DNA of 64,000 nt from Ilumatobacteraceae bacterium (lineage in GTDB: Bacteria > Actinomycetota > Acidimicrobiia > Acidimicrobiales > Ilumatobacteraceae). Numbering within the stretch: position 1 is the stretch's first letter; every line of letters begins with the position of its first letter. Under the pieces are notes generated by a model, which was not told the origin of the DNA, made no database searches, and worked only from the letters and a program-made list of their open reading frames with translations. Positions 43,245 to 51,803 of this stretch are shown here, piece after piece. The stretch spans positions 1 to 64,000 of the forward strand of contig JANQYF010000008.1 in assembly GCA_030729045.1 (NCBI GenBank). Reading direction: 5' to 3'. The position numbers and the translations under genes are program-made.

Positions 43245-43892
43245 ATGCATTTAAACCTTTCAGCCGATGAAGTCCTCAAAACAACCCGCAGCGTGCGTAA
43301 GCGCCTCGACTTCGACAAGCCAGTAGAACGCGCCATTGTTGAAGAGTGCCTCGAGATTGCTCTCCAGGCTCCAACCGGTTCAAACAGTCAGGGTTGGCAT
43401 TGGATCATCGTTGAAGATGCCGCAAAGAAAAAAGCACTCGCTGACATCTACCGCAAGAACTGGGAACTGTACGCAAACATGCCAGGTCGCGAATTTGCTG
43501 CTGGTGACTCACGCGGAGAGCGCATGGGTCTTGTGCGTGACTCAGCCGGATTCCTCGCTGACAATTTTGAAAAAGCCCCGATGCTCATGATTCCTTGCAT
43601 TGATGGTCGCCTTGACAACCTGCCTGCATTCGCTGCTGCCAGTACGTGGGGCTCACTTCTTCCTGCAGTGTGGAGCTTCATGCTTGCATTGCGCGAACGT
43701 GCAATGGGTTCAGCATGGACCACGATTCACCTCATGAACGGCGGCGAAAAAGAAGCAGCAGATCTTCTCGGAATTCCGTTCGACAAGGTCACACAGGGCG
43801 GCCTCTTTCCTATTGCCTACACAATCGGAACTGAATTCAAGCCAGCAAAGCGTGAGCCACTTAGCAAGGTTCTTCACTGGGACAAGTGGTAA
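43245..43892 (+). CDS. Nitroreductase family protein
   Basis: TTRSVRKRLDFDKPVERAIVEECLEIALQAPTGSNSQGWHWIIVED. Confidence 0.92.
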   Translation: MHLNLSADEVLKTTRSVRKRLDFDKPVERAIVEECLEIALQAPTGSNSQGWHWIIVEDAAKKKALADIYRKNWELYANMPGREFAAGDSRGERMGLVRDSAGFLADNFEKAPMLMIPCIDGRLDNLPAFAAASTWGSLLPAVWSFMLALRERAMGSAWTTIHLMNGGEKEAADLLGIPFDKVTQGGLFPIAYTIGTEFKPAKREPLSKVLHWDKW

Positions 43893-43896
43893 CACC

Positions 43897-44598
43897 ATGG
43901 GCACGTTGGTCACCTTTGCGCTGACCGATGGCGTCGCTGTCATCACTATGGATGACGGCAAAGCAAATGCAATGTCACTTGCATTGCAGCAAGAGATTCA
44001 TGCAGCCCTCGACCAAGCCGAAGCTGCTGGTGTTCCGGTCGTCCTAACAGGACGTGCAGGAATACTTTCAGCAGGTTTTGATTTAAAGACTCTTGCTGCG
44101 GGCGGACAAGGCGCCATCGACATGCTGAACGGTGGACTGGAATTGGCTATTCGCCTTCTCGGGTTTCCCACTCCAGTGGTCATTGCCTGCGGTGGACACG
44201 CAATAGCGATGGGTGTTTTCATTCTTCTTAGTTCCGATTATCGCATCGGCATCAAGGGAAATTACCGATACACAGCAAACGAAGTGGCGATCGGCATGAC
44301 AATGCCGTATTCCACAATCGAAATTCTTCGTCAACGTGTCACACCTGCTGCTCTTACTCGTTCAGTTCTATTGGCCGAAGTGTTCACTCCGGATAATGCA
44401 GTGGAGACCGGTTTCCTTGACCTTGTTGTTGATGAAGCAGATCTGATGCCGACTGCAATTGCTTTTGCAAAGTCAACCGCTGCACTAAATGCCGGAGCCC
44501 ATGCCGCAAGCAAGAAACGACTTCGTGCAGGTGTCCTTGATGCAATTCGTCAAGGCCTTGAGAAAGATTCTCAAGGCTGGGCGAAACAGTTCGCCTAA
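43897..44598 (+). CDS. Enoyl-CoA hydratase/isomerase (crotonase family)
   Basis: VITMDDGKANAMSLALQQEI, SAGFDLKTLAAGG; crotonase fold; start trimmed to ATG 43897. Confidence 0.88.
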   Translation: MGTLVTFALTDGVAVITMDDGKANAMSLALQQEIHAALDQAEAAGVPVVLTGRAGILSAGFDLKTLAAGGQGAIDMLNGGLELAIRLLGFPTPVVIACGGHAIAMGVFILLSSDYRIGIKGNYRYTANEVAIGMTMPYSTIEILRQRVTPAALTRSVLLAEVFTPDNAVETGFLDLVVDEADLMPTAIAFAKSTAALNAGAHAASKKRLRAGVLDAIRQGLEKDSQGWAKQFA

Positions 44599-45326
44599 TC
44601 GACGAGGCGTATTCCGCTTGGAGCAATTGATTGCTCTACAAACGGCAAATCAACAACAAATTCTGTGCGATGTGCAGGAAACACATGCCGCGACACAAGC
44701 ACAGTTTTGCCTTCGACGCTTTGCGTGGTGCGTTGACAACGCAACACTGGCGAACCAACCGGAACCTTAAGCAAAGTGGCTTCATCTTGCGTTGCAGCAT
44801 CTGCGCCAATTGTTTGCGTAGCTCCGGCAAACGGAATATCGAGTAGTTCGTAGAACGGCGAACGTTCTACATCGGCACGAGACAGGTGTTGACCAAGTTC
44901 TGCAGCGCACCACACTGTGACAATTGCAAATGGTTCACCGTCGGCAAGGTTGATGCGACGAACGCGCAACACCTGAGGTGTGCCCAAAGCTTTCGCGACA
45001 TCTGCTGGTGCTTTTTCAAAAGCGAATTCCAGCACCTGTCGTTGCGGCGTCATGCCAGACGCCCGCATCTGATCTTCGATGGTTGCCAAGCGCGCAAGAG
45101 GTTGACGGACTGTTTCGCCCGCCACGAACCAGCCGAAACCTTGGCGGGCATCAACTAGCCCACTGTCGCGCAACACTTCTAATGCTTTTCGAATGGTGAC
45201 ACGACTGACCGAAAACTCTGCAGACATGTCTGATTCGCTCGGCAGCAAACGACCCGCGGCATATGCGCCAGACATCACTCGACCCTTGAGTTCTTCAGCG
45301 ATTTGGTGATAGCGAATGGTGCGCAC
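44595..45326 (-). CDS. GntR family transcriptional regulator with UTRA domain (HutC-like)
   Basis: wHTH YHQIAEELKGRVMSGAYAAGRLLPSESDMSAEFSVSRVTIRKALEVLRDSGLVDARQGFGWFV plus UTRA C-terminus; GTG 45326 or ATG 45347 start. Confidence 0.9.
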   Translation of the reverse strand: MRTIRYHQIAEELKGRVMSGAYAAGRLLPSESDMSAEFSVSRVTIRKALEVLRDSGLVDARQGFGWFVAGETVRQPLARLATIEDQMRASGMTPQRQVLEFAFEKAPADVAKALGTPQVLRVRRINLADGEPFAIVTVWCAAELGQHLSRADVERSPFYELLDIPFAGATQTIGADAATQDEATLLKVPVGSPVLRCQRTTQSVEGKTVLVSRHVFPAHRTEFVVDLPFVEQSIAPSGIRLVD

Positions 45327-45347
45327 TTGTATTATAGTTGTATACAT
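45324..45347. promoter_or_regulatory. Candidate GntR operator between the regulator and the aconitase gene
   Basis: CACTTGTATTATAGTTGTATACAT: two TTGTA boxes 11 bp apart, palindromic TGTATACA, and a minus-strand TATAAT; 19/24 identity to 55325-55348. Confidence 0.55.
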
Positions 45348-45394
45348 CAAGACAAAACGCAAGTACATATTTCTTGCCCTGTGAAAGGCCCACT

Positions 45395-47662
45395 ATGACT
45401 GTTTCAGCCGGCACTCCTATTTCTCTCGTGAACGCGGTGTACGCAACGCTTCCCGCCAATGCTGCTTTAGGTCGCGAACGCCTTGGTCGACCACTCACGT
45501 TGGCCGAAAAGATTCTGATCAACCACCTCGTTGACCCAAAGACACAAGAAATGGAACGCGGTCGCAGTTACGCAGACTTCAACCCAGACCGTGTTGCTAT
45601 GCAAGACGCAACTGCACAGATGGCGTTGTTGCAATTCATGACTGCAGGCTTGCCACAAACACTTGTGCCATCAACAGTGCATTGCGATCACCTCATTCTT
45701 GCAAAGACAGGCGCGAAGCTCGACCTTCGTGACGCAAACGACGTGAACCGCGAGGTCTATGACTTCCTACGTTCAGTGAGTGCAAAGTACGGAGTTGGTT
45801 TCTGGGGTCCAGGCAGCGGAATCATTCACCAGGTTGTTCTTGAGCATTACGCATTCCCAGGCGGAATGATGATTGGTACAGACAGCCACACACCAAACGC
45901 TGGTGGACTCGGAATGGTTGCCATTGGTGTTGGTGGCGCAGACGCAGTGGACGTGATGACCGGCTTCCCGTTCAATGTTCGCTGGCCAAAAGTTATTGGC
46001 ATCAAACTCACCGGAACATTGTCTGGTTGGTCAAGTCCTAAAGACGTGATCTTGGAAGTTGCTCGACTACTCACCGTTGAAGGCGGAACCGGCGCCATCG
46101 TTGAATACTTCGGTGAAGGTGCAGACAGCATTTCTGCAACAGGAAAAGCAACAATCTGCAACATGGGTGCCGAAATTGGAGCTACATGTTCAGTATTCGG
46201 ATACGACGCAAACATGTCGGCCTATTTGTCAGCTACAGGCCGTGCAGATATTGCAGCAGCTGCAGACAAAGTTGCGTCTGACCTGCGTCCTGATGCTGGA
46301 GCGCAATACGACCAAGTGGTTGAGATCAACCTTGATGCACTAACACCGCTGATCAACGGCCCACACTCCCCTGACCGTGCGCACAAAATTGGCGCAAACG
46401 GCGTTGGCAAAGCTGCCCGTGAAAACGATTGGCCACTTGAGGTTTCAGCAACACTTATTGGTTCATGCACAAACTCTTCATATGAAGACATCACTCGTGC
46501 AGCCTCTATTGCTCGTCAAGCTTCTGCAAAGGGACTCAAGGCAAAAGTTGAACTACTTATTTCACCGGGAAGTGAACAAATTCGCGCAACTATTGAACGT
46601 GATGGACTTCTTGCAGATCTTGAAGCAGTAGGTGCAACAGTTCTGGCCAATGCCTGTGGACCATGCATCGGCCAATGGGAACGAGCAGCTGACAAAACAG
46701 CAAAACCAAACAGCATTGTGAACTCATTCAACCGCAACTTCCCAAAGCGTGCTGACGGCTCTGCAAACACGTTGTCGTTTGTAACAAGCCCCGACACTGT
46801 TATGGCAATTGCATTGTCTGGTCGTCTTGACTTTGACCCTAGCGTTGACACCATCACTGCTCCAGATGGTTCAGAAGTGAAGCTTGATGCACCTCGTGGC
46901 GACATTCTTCCTGCAAATGGTTACAACGAAGGCGAAGACACCTTCACTGCTCCACCTGCAGATGGAAGTGGCGTCACCGTTGCTGTCAGCCCAACTAGTG
47001 ATCGCTTGCAACTGCTTCAGCCTTTCACTGCATGGAACGGAAAGGACTACATCGGTCTTCCAGTTCTGATGAAGGCTCAAGGCAAGTGCACCACCGACCA
47101 CATTTCAGCAGCTGGCAAGTGGCTGACATACCGCGGCCACCTTGAGAACATCTCTGGCAACTTGTTCATCGGTGCTGTCAACGCATTTGGTGGTGCTGTG
47201 GGCGAAGGTCTTGATGTCATCGACGGCTCGCGCCGTAGCTACCCAGACATTGCAAAGCACTACGGAGAATCCGGTGTGCAGTGGTGCGCAATTGGTGATC
47301 AAAACTACGGAGAGGGATCATCACGTGAACACGCTGCAATGGAACCTCGCTTCCGTGGTGGCGTTGTGATCTTTGCTCGTTCATTTGCTCGAATTCACGA
47401 GACCAACTTGAAGAAGCAAGGTCTTGTGCCTCTCACATTCGCTGACCCGAAGACATATGACCTCATCGAAGAAACTGATCGCATCAATGTGCATAACTTG
47501 CCACCGGTGCCAGATCAGCCAGTGAAGTGCTCAATCACAAAAGCCGATGGCACCACAGTTGAGTTCGAAGCAAAGCACACATTTAGCCCAGAGCAAGTGG
47601 AATGGTTCAAGGCAGGTTCAGCATTGAATATCGTTCGCGCAAAAGTTGCAGCTCAGAAATAA
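45395..47662 (+). CDS. acn: Aconitate hydratase, mitochondrial-type
   Basis: RPDRVAMQDATAQMALLQFMTAG-type sequence, GTDSHTPNAGGLGMVAIGVGGADAVDVM, IGSCTNSSYED, GEGSSREHAAMEPRFRGG. Confidence 0.96.
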   Translation: MTVSAGTPISLVNAVYATLPANAALGRERLGRPLTLAEKILINHLVDPKTQEMERGRSYADFNPDRVAMQDATAQMALLQFMTAGLPQTLVPSTVHCDHLILAKTGAKLDLRDANDVNREVYDFLRSVSAKYGVGFWGPGSGIIHQVVLEHYAFPGGMMIGTDSHTPNAGGLGMVAIGVGGADAVDVMTGFPFNVRWPKVIGIKLTGTLSGWSSPKDVILEVARLLTVEGGTGAIVEYFGEGADSISATGKATICNMGAEIGATCSVFGYDANMSAYLSATGRADIAAAADKVASDLRPDAGAQYDQVVEINLDALTPLINGPHSPDRAHKIGANGVGKAARENDWPLEVSATLIGSCTNSSYEDITRAASIARQASAKGLKAKVELLISPGSEQIRATIERDGLLADLEAVGATVLANACGPCIGQWERAADKTAKPNSIVNSFNRNFPKRADGSANTLSFVTSPDTVMAIALSGRLDFDPSVDTITAPDGSEVKLDAPRGDILPANGYNEGEDTFTAPPADGSGVTVAVSPTSDRLQLLQPFTAWNGKDYIGLPVLMKAQGKCTTDHISAAGKWLTYRGHLENISGNLFIGAVNAFGGAVGEGLDVIDGSRRSYPDIAKHYGESGVQWCAIGDQNYGEGSSREHAAMEPRFRGGVVIFARSFARIHETNLKKQGLVPLTFADPKTYDLIEETDRINVHNLPPVPDQPVKCSITKADGTTVEFEAKHTFSPEQVEWFKAGSALNIVRAKVAAQK

Positions 47663-49087
47663 TTAGTCGGTTCCCGGACGTCGTTCATCTTCGGCGTTCG
47701 GGTCACCTGCATAATTCGACGGGTACGAACGACGTAGTTCGTCTTCTGTCGGCTCGTAATACTCGCGTCCTTCTGGTGGAAGTAACGCGCTAATTGCAGT
47801 CATGATTGCAGCTGTATCTGCGTCGGGATCTGTGTACCCCAGATGCACCGGCGTGCCTACCACGATGATTACTTCTGGTGGCGAAGTGACATTCGTAATA
47901 TTCGGCAGTTTGGCATTTCGTGGCCACACTTTTTCAGTTCCCCAAATTCCAATCGGAATAACTGGCGCACGTGTTGCGGCTGCCAGTTTGGCTGCACCCC
48001 ACCTGCCCTTCAGAATCGGATCAAAAAATGCGCGACCGCGAGGAATGGTGCCTTGTGGCATCAACGCAACTAAGTCTCCAGCGTTGATTAATTCAGTAGC
48101 AGCAAGTAACGGTTCGTCGCTGCCAGTACCGCGTTCTACACGGATACCACCAAGCGCAGATGCGATTGGCCCAATGACTGGGGCATCAAACACTTCTTTC
48201 TTACCGAGGAAACGCACTGCCCGACCGGTCTTTGCAACAGCAAGCGATACAGCAGCAATATCGAAATAACTGCGGTGGTTTCCACACAGAATCGCTGCAC
48301 TGTCTTTCGGGATGTTTTCTGTACCCGTAATTGTGAATCGTGCGTATGGAAACACTTCCGGGCGCGCGAACTTCATAAGAAGCTGTTGAGCTTCCAAGCC
48401 AATAACTGGCACCTTTGCAACGCCATGCGGAACATCAAGGTGCATTACCGGCCAACGGCGTGCAGCAGCCATGAGACGAAGGCGCCAATCAGGGTTCACA
48501 CAATGCGGAAACCCCACAGAGGCCAGCAACGGCTCATCAAACACACTGTCGCTATACGCGTACGAACCTGACAGATCAACATCATTCTCTTGAGACCACG
48601 CGCGTACTGCATCGCGCTTACCGCGTGACCACACATAGGTGCCGTCAAGTTCTCCGGTGTACACACCTTCACTGTCAACACCATACGTAGTTGCAATCAC
48701 TGCGTCGAACCCCATGAGATCTGCGAACGGTTCAATGAGGTCACGTGGCGTAGTAGTTGCAAGTACAACACTTCGGCCTTCAGCACGATGTGAGTCAATA
48801 ACTTTTTGTGCATACGGTTGCACCATTGCCACTAAGTCAGGTGCAGCAATTCGCGCAGCTTCTCGCACTTCATCACGACTATGTCCACGCATTGCAAGAA
48901 CTGCTTGACGCCCGAGAACCATCGAGGGCAAGTTCTCACCAAACGTTTCAAAAATTGAATACATCAATGACTCGCCTGGAATTGTGCGAGTCACAATTCC
49001 TGTTTCACGAAGAACCCTGCTGACTACATGCGCAGAAGCACCAGACAAAATCGTTCTGTCGAGATCAAAGAAAGCTGCATGTGCCAC
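47663..49087 (-). CDS. Fused HAD-IB hydrolase / 1-acyl-glycerol-3-phosphate acyltransferase
   Basis: N-term FFDLDRTILSGASAHVVSRVL and SYAYSDSVFDEPLL; C-term PlsC motifs CGNHRSYFDIAAVSLA and LMPQGTIPRGR. Confidence 0.93.
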   Translation of the reverse strand: MAHAAFFDLDRTILSGASAHVVSRVLRETGIVTRTIPGESLMYSIFETFGENLPSMVLGRQAVLAMRGHSRDEVREAARIAAPDLVAMVQPYAQKVIDSHRAEGRSVVLATTTPRDLIEPFADLMGFDAVIATTYGVDSEGVYTGELDGTYVWSRGKRDAVRAWSQENDVDLSGSYAYSDSVFDEPLLASVGFPHCVNPDWRLRLMAAARRWPVMHLDVPHGVAKVPVIGLEAQQLLMKFARPEVFPYARFTITGTENIPKDSAAILCGNHRSYFDIAAVSLAVAKTGRAVRFLGKKEVFDAPVIGPIASALGGIRVERGTGSDEPLLAATELINAGDLVALMPQGTIPRGRAFFDPILKGRWGAAKLAAATRAPVIPIGIWGTEKVWPRNAKLPNITNVTSPPEVIIVVGTPVHLGYTDPDADTAAIMTAISALLPPEGREYYEPTEDELRRSYPSNYAGDPNAEDERRPGTD

Positions 49088-49140
49088 GAGCGAAGGTTAT
49101 GCCAACAAAACACGAGCCCGTTCCGCCATGACCCCAGAAA

Positions 49141-49254
49141 TGGGAAAGACCCCGCATAAGCGGGGCCTCTCAACCGAAACCCAATGATCGGGGGGGATCA
49201 TCTTGGTGGGTTCTTTCGGCCGGACGATGGGGGGCATGTCCGGCGCGATCTGTT
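49141..49254 (-). ncRNA. 6C: 6C-type actinobacterial small RNA (two C-loop hairpins plus terminator)
   Basis: Minus strand: GCCGGAC.ATG-CCCCCC-.CAT.GTCCGGC-like hairpin (49219-49244), TGATC-CCCCCC-GATCA hairpin (49185-49200), then CCCCGC-TTAT-GCGGGG + TCTTT (about 49143-49165); candidate promoter TTGAAT-N18-ATAATT upstream. Confidence 0.85.
49143..49167 (-). terminator. Rho-independent terminator of the 6C RNA
   Basis: GGCCCCGCTTATGCGGGGTCTTTCCC on the minus strand: 6-bp GC stem, 4-nt loop, short T run. Confidence 0.75.
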
Positions 49255-49300
49255 AGTGAAATTATGCACGAGTTGGCACCATCATTCAAGTTGAACGAGG

Positions 49301-49315
49301 CGATAGTTGCTATCG
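49301..49315. promoter_or_regulatory. Perfect 6-3-6 inverted repeat upstream of lysR, candidate LTTR operator
   Basis: CGATAG-TTG-CTATCG, 45 bp before the lysR start codon. Confidence 0.5.
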
Positions 49316-49360
49316 TTTTAAGAGATAGGTTCTCGGTGAGCCAGAAACGAGGTCTTCCCT

Positions 49361-50314
49361 ATGGAAATCAAGCAGTTACAGAGTTTGGTGGCCATCGCCG
49401 ACCATGGCACATTTTCGGCCGCGGCCAAAGCCCTCGACACCGTCCAGTCCAATGTGTCAGCCCACATAGGTCGCCTTGAGAAGGAACTGGGCACTTCCCT
49501 CATTGATCGCTCTTCTGGAGTACTGACAGACGAAGGCGACATCGTGGCGGTTAGGGCTCGGCGCATCTTGCATGAAATGGAAGACATCGATGCCGACATT
49601 CATTCACTCGGATCTTCTACTACCGGTGAATGTCGCATCGGAAGTATCGGCACCACTGCCCGGTGGCTGATGCCATCTCTCTTGGCATCACTGCAACGTC
49701 ATCATCCGGGCGTGCACACCACAGTCGTTGAAGGCGTAACAAGTTCGCTCATATCGCGACTGACAAGTGGCGAGATTGATGCAGCAATAGTGCATCTACC
49801 CATTACGGATTCAAGTCTTGATGTAAAAGAATTGTTCGTAGAAGAGTTGTTTCTTATTGCACCAAAATCTCATGTACTAGCAACGCACAAGACGATCAGT
49901 TTGGAAGAGTTGTCATTGCATCCCATTCTTCTTGCGCCTCGCGGCACAGCACAACGCCGCATTATTGATAGAGCTGCTGCAAACCTGGGAGTCGCACTGC
50001 AATCGCAAGCAGAAATTGACGGCGTTCGTCTGATGGCTTCGCTGGTATTTGAAGGTTTCGGTGCTGCAATTGTTCCGGCAAGTGCTGTACCTGGATGGCT
50101 TGAAGGAAACTTTGTGCGCATTCCTGTTCCTGAATTACCCCAGCGCGTTGTCGGCTGGGTACAGCGCCCTCGTCCACGGCCAAACAGAGCAACCCTCGCT
50201 GTTCGTGACAGAGCGTTTGACATGGTGAACCGTCACGGGCCGAAACAGCCAGGCATCTCGATTGAAATCGGTGCAAAACCCACCAAGGGAAGCCTCGGCC
50301 CGCTCACTGTCTAG
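49361..50314 (+). CDS. LysR family transcriptional regulator
   Basis: MEIKQLQSLVAIADHGTFSAAAKALDTVQSNVSAHIGRLEKELGTSLIDRSSG. Confidence 0.95.
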   Translation: MEIKQLQSLVAIADHGTFSAAAKALDTVQSNVSAHIGRLEKELGTSLIDRSSGVLTDEGDIVAVRARRILHEMEDIDADIHSLGSSTTGECRIGSIGTTARWLMPSLLASLQRHHPGVHTTVVEGVTSSLISRLTSGEIDAAIVHLPITDSSLDVKELFVEELFLIAPKSHVLATHKTISLEELSLHPILLAPRGTAQRRIIDRAAANLGVALQSQAEIDGVRLMASLVFEGFGAAIVPASAVPGWLEGNFVRIPVPELPQRVVGWVQRPRPRPNRATLAVRDRAFDMVNRHGPKQPGISIEIGAKPTKGSLGPLTV

Positions 50315-50324
50315 TCTGTATGAA

Positions 50325-51698
50325 GTGAGTACGAGCCAGCCCAACACACAGAACGTGGTGGTGGAACTACAACACAAAGTTCCCGGAGCCGCGCAAGCCA
50401 ATGTCGTGGCGTTGTCTACAGGCAGACACGTTGTGTGGCTGACAGTCGACGGATCACTCCATCGCGGCGCACTCAGTGCCGCAGCCTCGTATGTCATTGC
50501 TACAGCTGCAGACACTGCGCGTACAAAAGGAATTCCACTTGTCGTACAGATGGAATCATCTGGCGCAGACATTCTTGAAGGCATTGCAGCGCTGCACGGT
50601 TGGGGCACAGCAGCAAAAGCTCTCGCTGATTGTTCTGGTGTCGTTCCCACAATCAGCATTGTCACGGGGCCTGCTGTTTCTGGCCCCGCACTACTTCTTG
50701 GTTTATCCGACTTTGTCGTTATGACAGAAGATGCATACGCGTTTGTAAGCGGCCCCACGATGGTTGTTGAGTTCACGGGCATTGATGTCAGCACAGATGA
50801 ACTTGGTGGCGCAGGAACTCACGCACGACACAGTGGCGTCAGTTCCGTTGTTGTTGCCGACCTAGAAGCAGCAACATTGTGGCTTGAAGAGTTGCTCGAA
50901 TATCTCCCCACTGGTGTTGATCAACTCGCGCCCGTTCAGCCGACTTCCGACCCTGATGACAGATTGACTCCAGAAGCAGGCGACCTAATTCCCACAACGT
51001 CAACAGGCAGTTACGACGTTCGTCATGTCATTGAATCAATTGCTGATGATGGCGTTTACTTTGAAATGAAACCGTGGTGGGCCAGCAACGTTGTCACGGC
51101 ATTTGCACACATGGCTGGCTACCCCATTGGCATCGTTGCGAACCAACCAATCTCTCTTGCTGGCACTCTCGATATTCCGGCTTCGCAAAAGGCCGCTCGA
51201 TTTGTCGCGTTCTGTGATGCATTCAACATTCCCGTACTCACGTTGGTCGATACCCCTGGCTTTTATCCGGGCAAGGATCTTGAGTGGCGCGGCATGATTC
51301 GCCATGGCGCACAGTTGGTGTTTGCATACGCTCGGGCCACCGTGCCCCGCATTTGTGTTGTACTGCGCAAGTCCTACGGCGGTGCCTACATCGTGATGGA
51401 CTCAAAAGAAATGGGCAACGACTTGAGTCTTGCGTGGCCATGCGCCGAATTAGCAGTCATGGGTGCTGGCCAGGCTGCGGCAATTCTGCAGCGGCGAGCC
51501 ACACCCGAAGAACGGGCCGAGTTCGAAGCCGACTATTCAGCCCGATTATTGAACCCGTACATCGCCGCCGAGCGTGGTTATATCGACGCCGTTATTGACC
51601 CTGCAGACACTCGCCGAGAGATTTGTGCAGCGCTTCACATGCTTCGTGACAAACGCGAACGTTTAGTTTCTCGCAAACACGACAACACTCCGTTGTAG
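50325..51698 (+). CDS. Acyl-CoA/acetyl-CoA carboxylase carboxyltransferase subunit
   Basis: Carboxyltransferase C-half VLTLVDTPGFYPGKDLEWRGMIRHGAQLVFAYARATVPRICVVLRKSYGGAYIVMDSKEMG. Confidence 0.9.
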   Translation: MSTSQPNTQNVVVELQHKVPGAAQANVVALSTGRHVVWLTVDGSLHRGALSAAASYVIATAADTARTKGIPLVVQMESSGADILEGIAALHGWGTAAKALADCSGVVPTISIVTGPAVSGPALLLGLSDFVVMTEDAYAFVSGPTMVVEFTGIDVSTDELGGAGTHARHSGVSSVVVADLEAATLWLEELLEYLPTGVDQLAPVQPTSDPDDRLTPEAGDLIPTTSTGSYDVRHVIESIADDGVYFEMKPWWASNVVTAFAHMAGYPIGIVANQPISLAGTLDIPASQKAARFVAFCDAFNIPVLTLVDTPGFYPGKDLEWRGMIRHGAQLVFAYARATVPRICVVLRKSYGGAYIVMDSKEMGNDLSLAWPCAELAVMGAGQAAAILQRRATPEERAEFEADYSARLLNPYIAAERGYIDAVIDPADTRREICAALHMLRDKRERLVSRKHDNTPL

Positions 51699-51803
51699 TT
51701 GTCTGTTCACCCGTTTGAGTGGGTTTCAGCCTGCCCGTTCGCCTAACCTGTCTTCGGGGGAGAAAGCCCTCGCACGCAAAAATTACAGTCGAGGAGATCC
51801 CAC

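Noticed and set aside
50135-50794. Minus-strand 219-aa ORF opposite lysR/carboxyltransferase
   Set aside because: Antisense shadow ORF spanning two confident genes; no domain signature.
51680-51715. Possible third copy of the GntR-type element before gltA (CACTCCGTTGTAGTTGTCTGTTCA)
   Set aside because: Only TAGTTGTnT matches; the two TTGT boxes are 6 bp apart instead of 11, and most of it is inside the upstream CDS.
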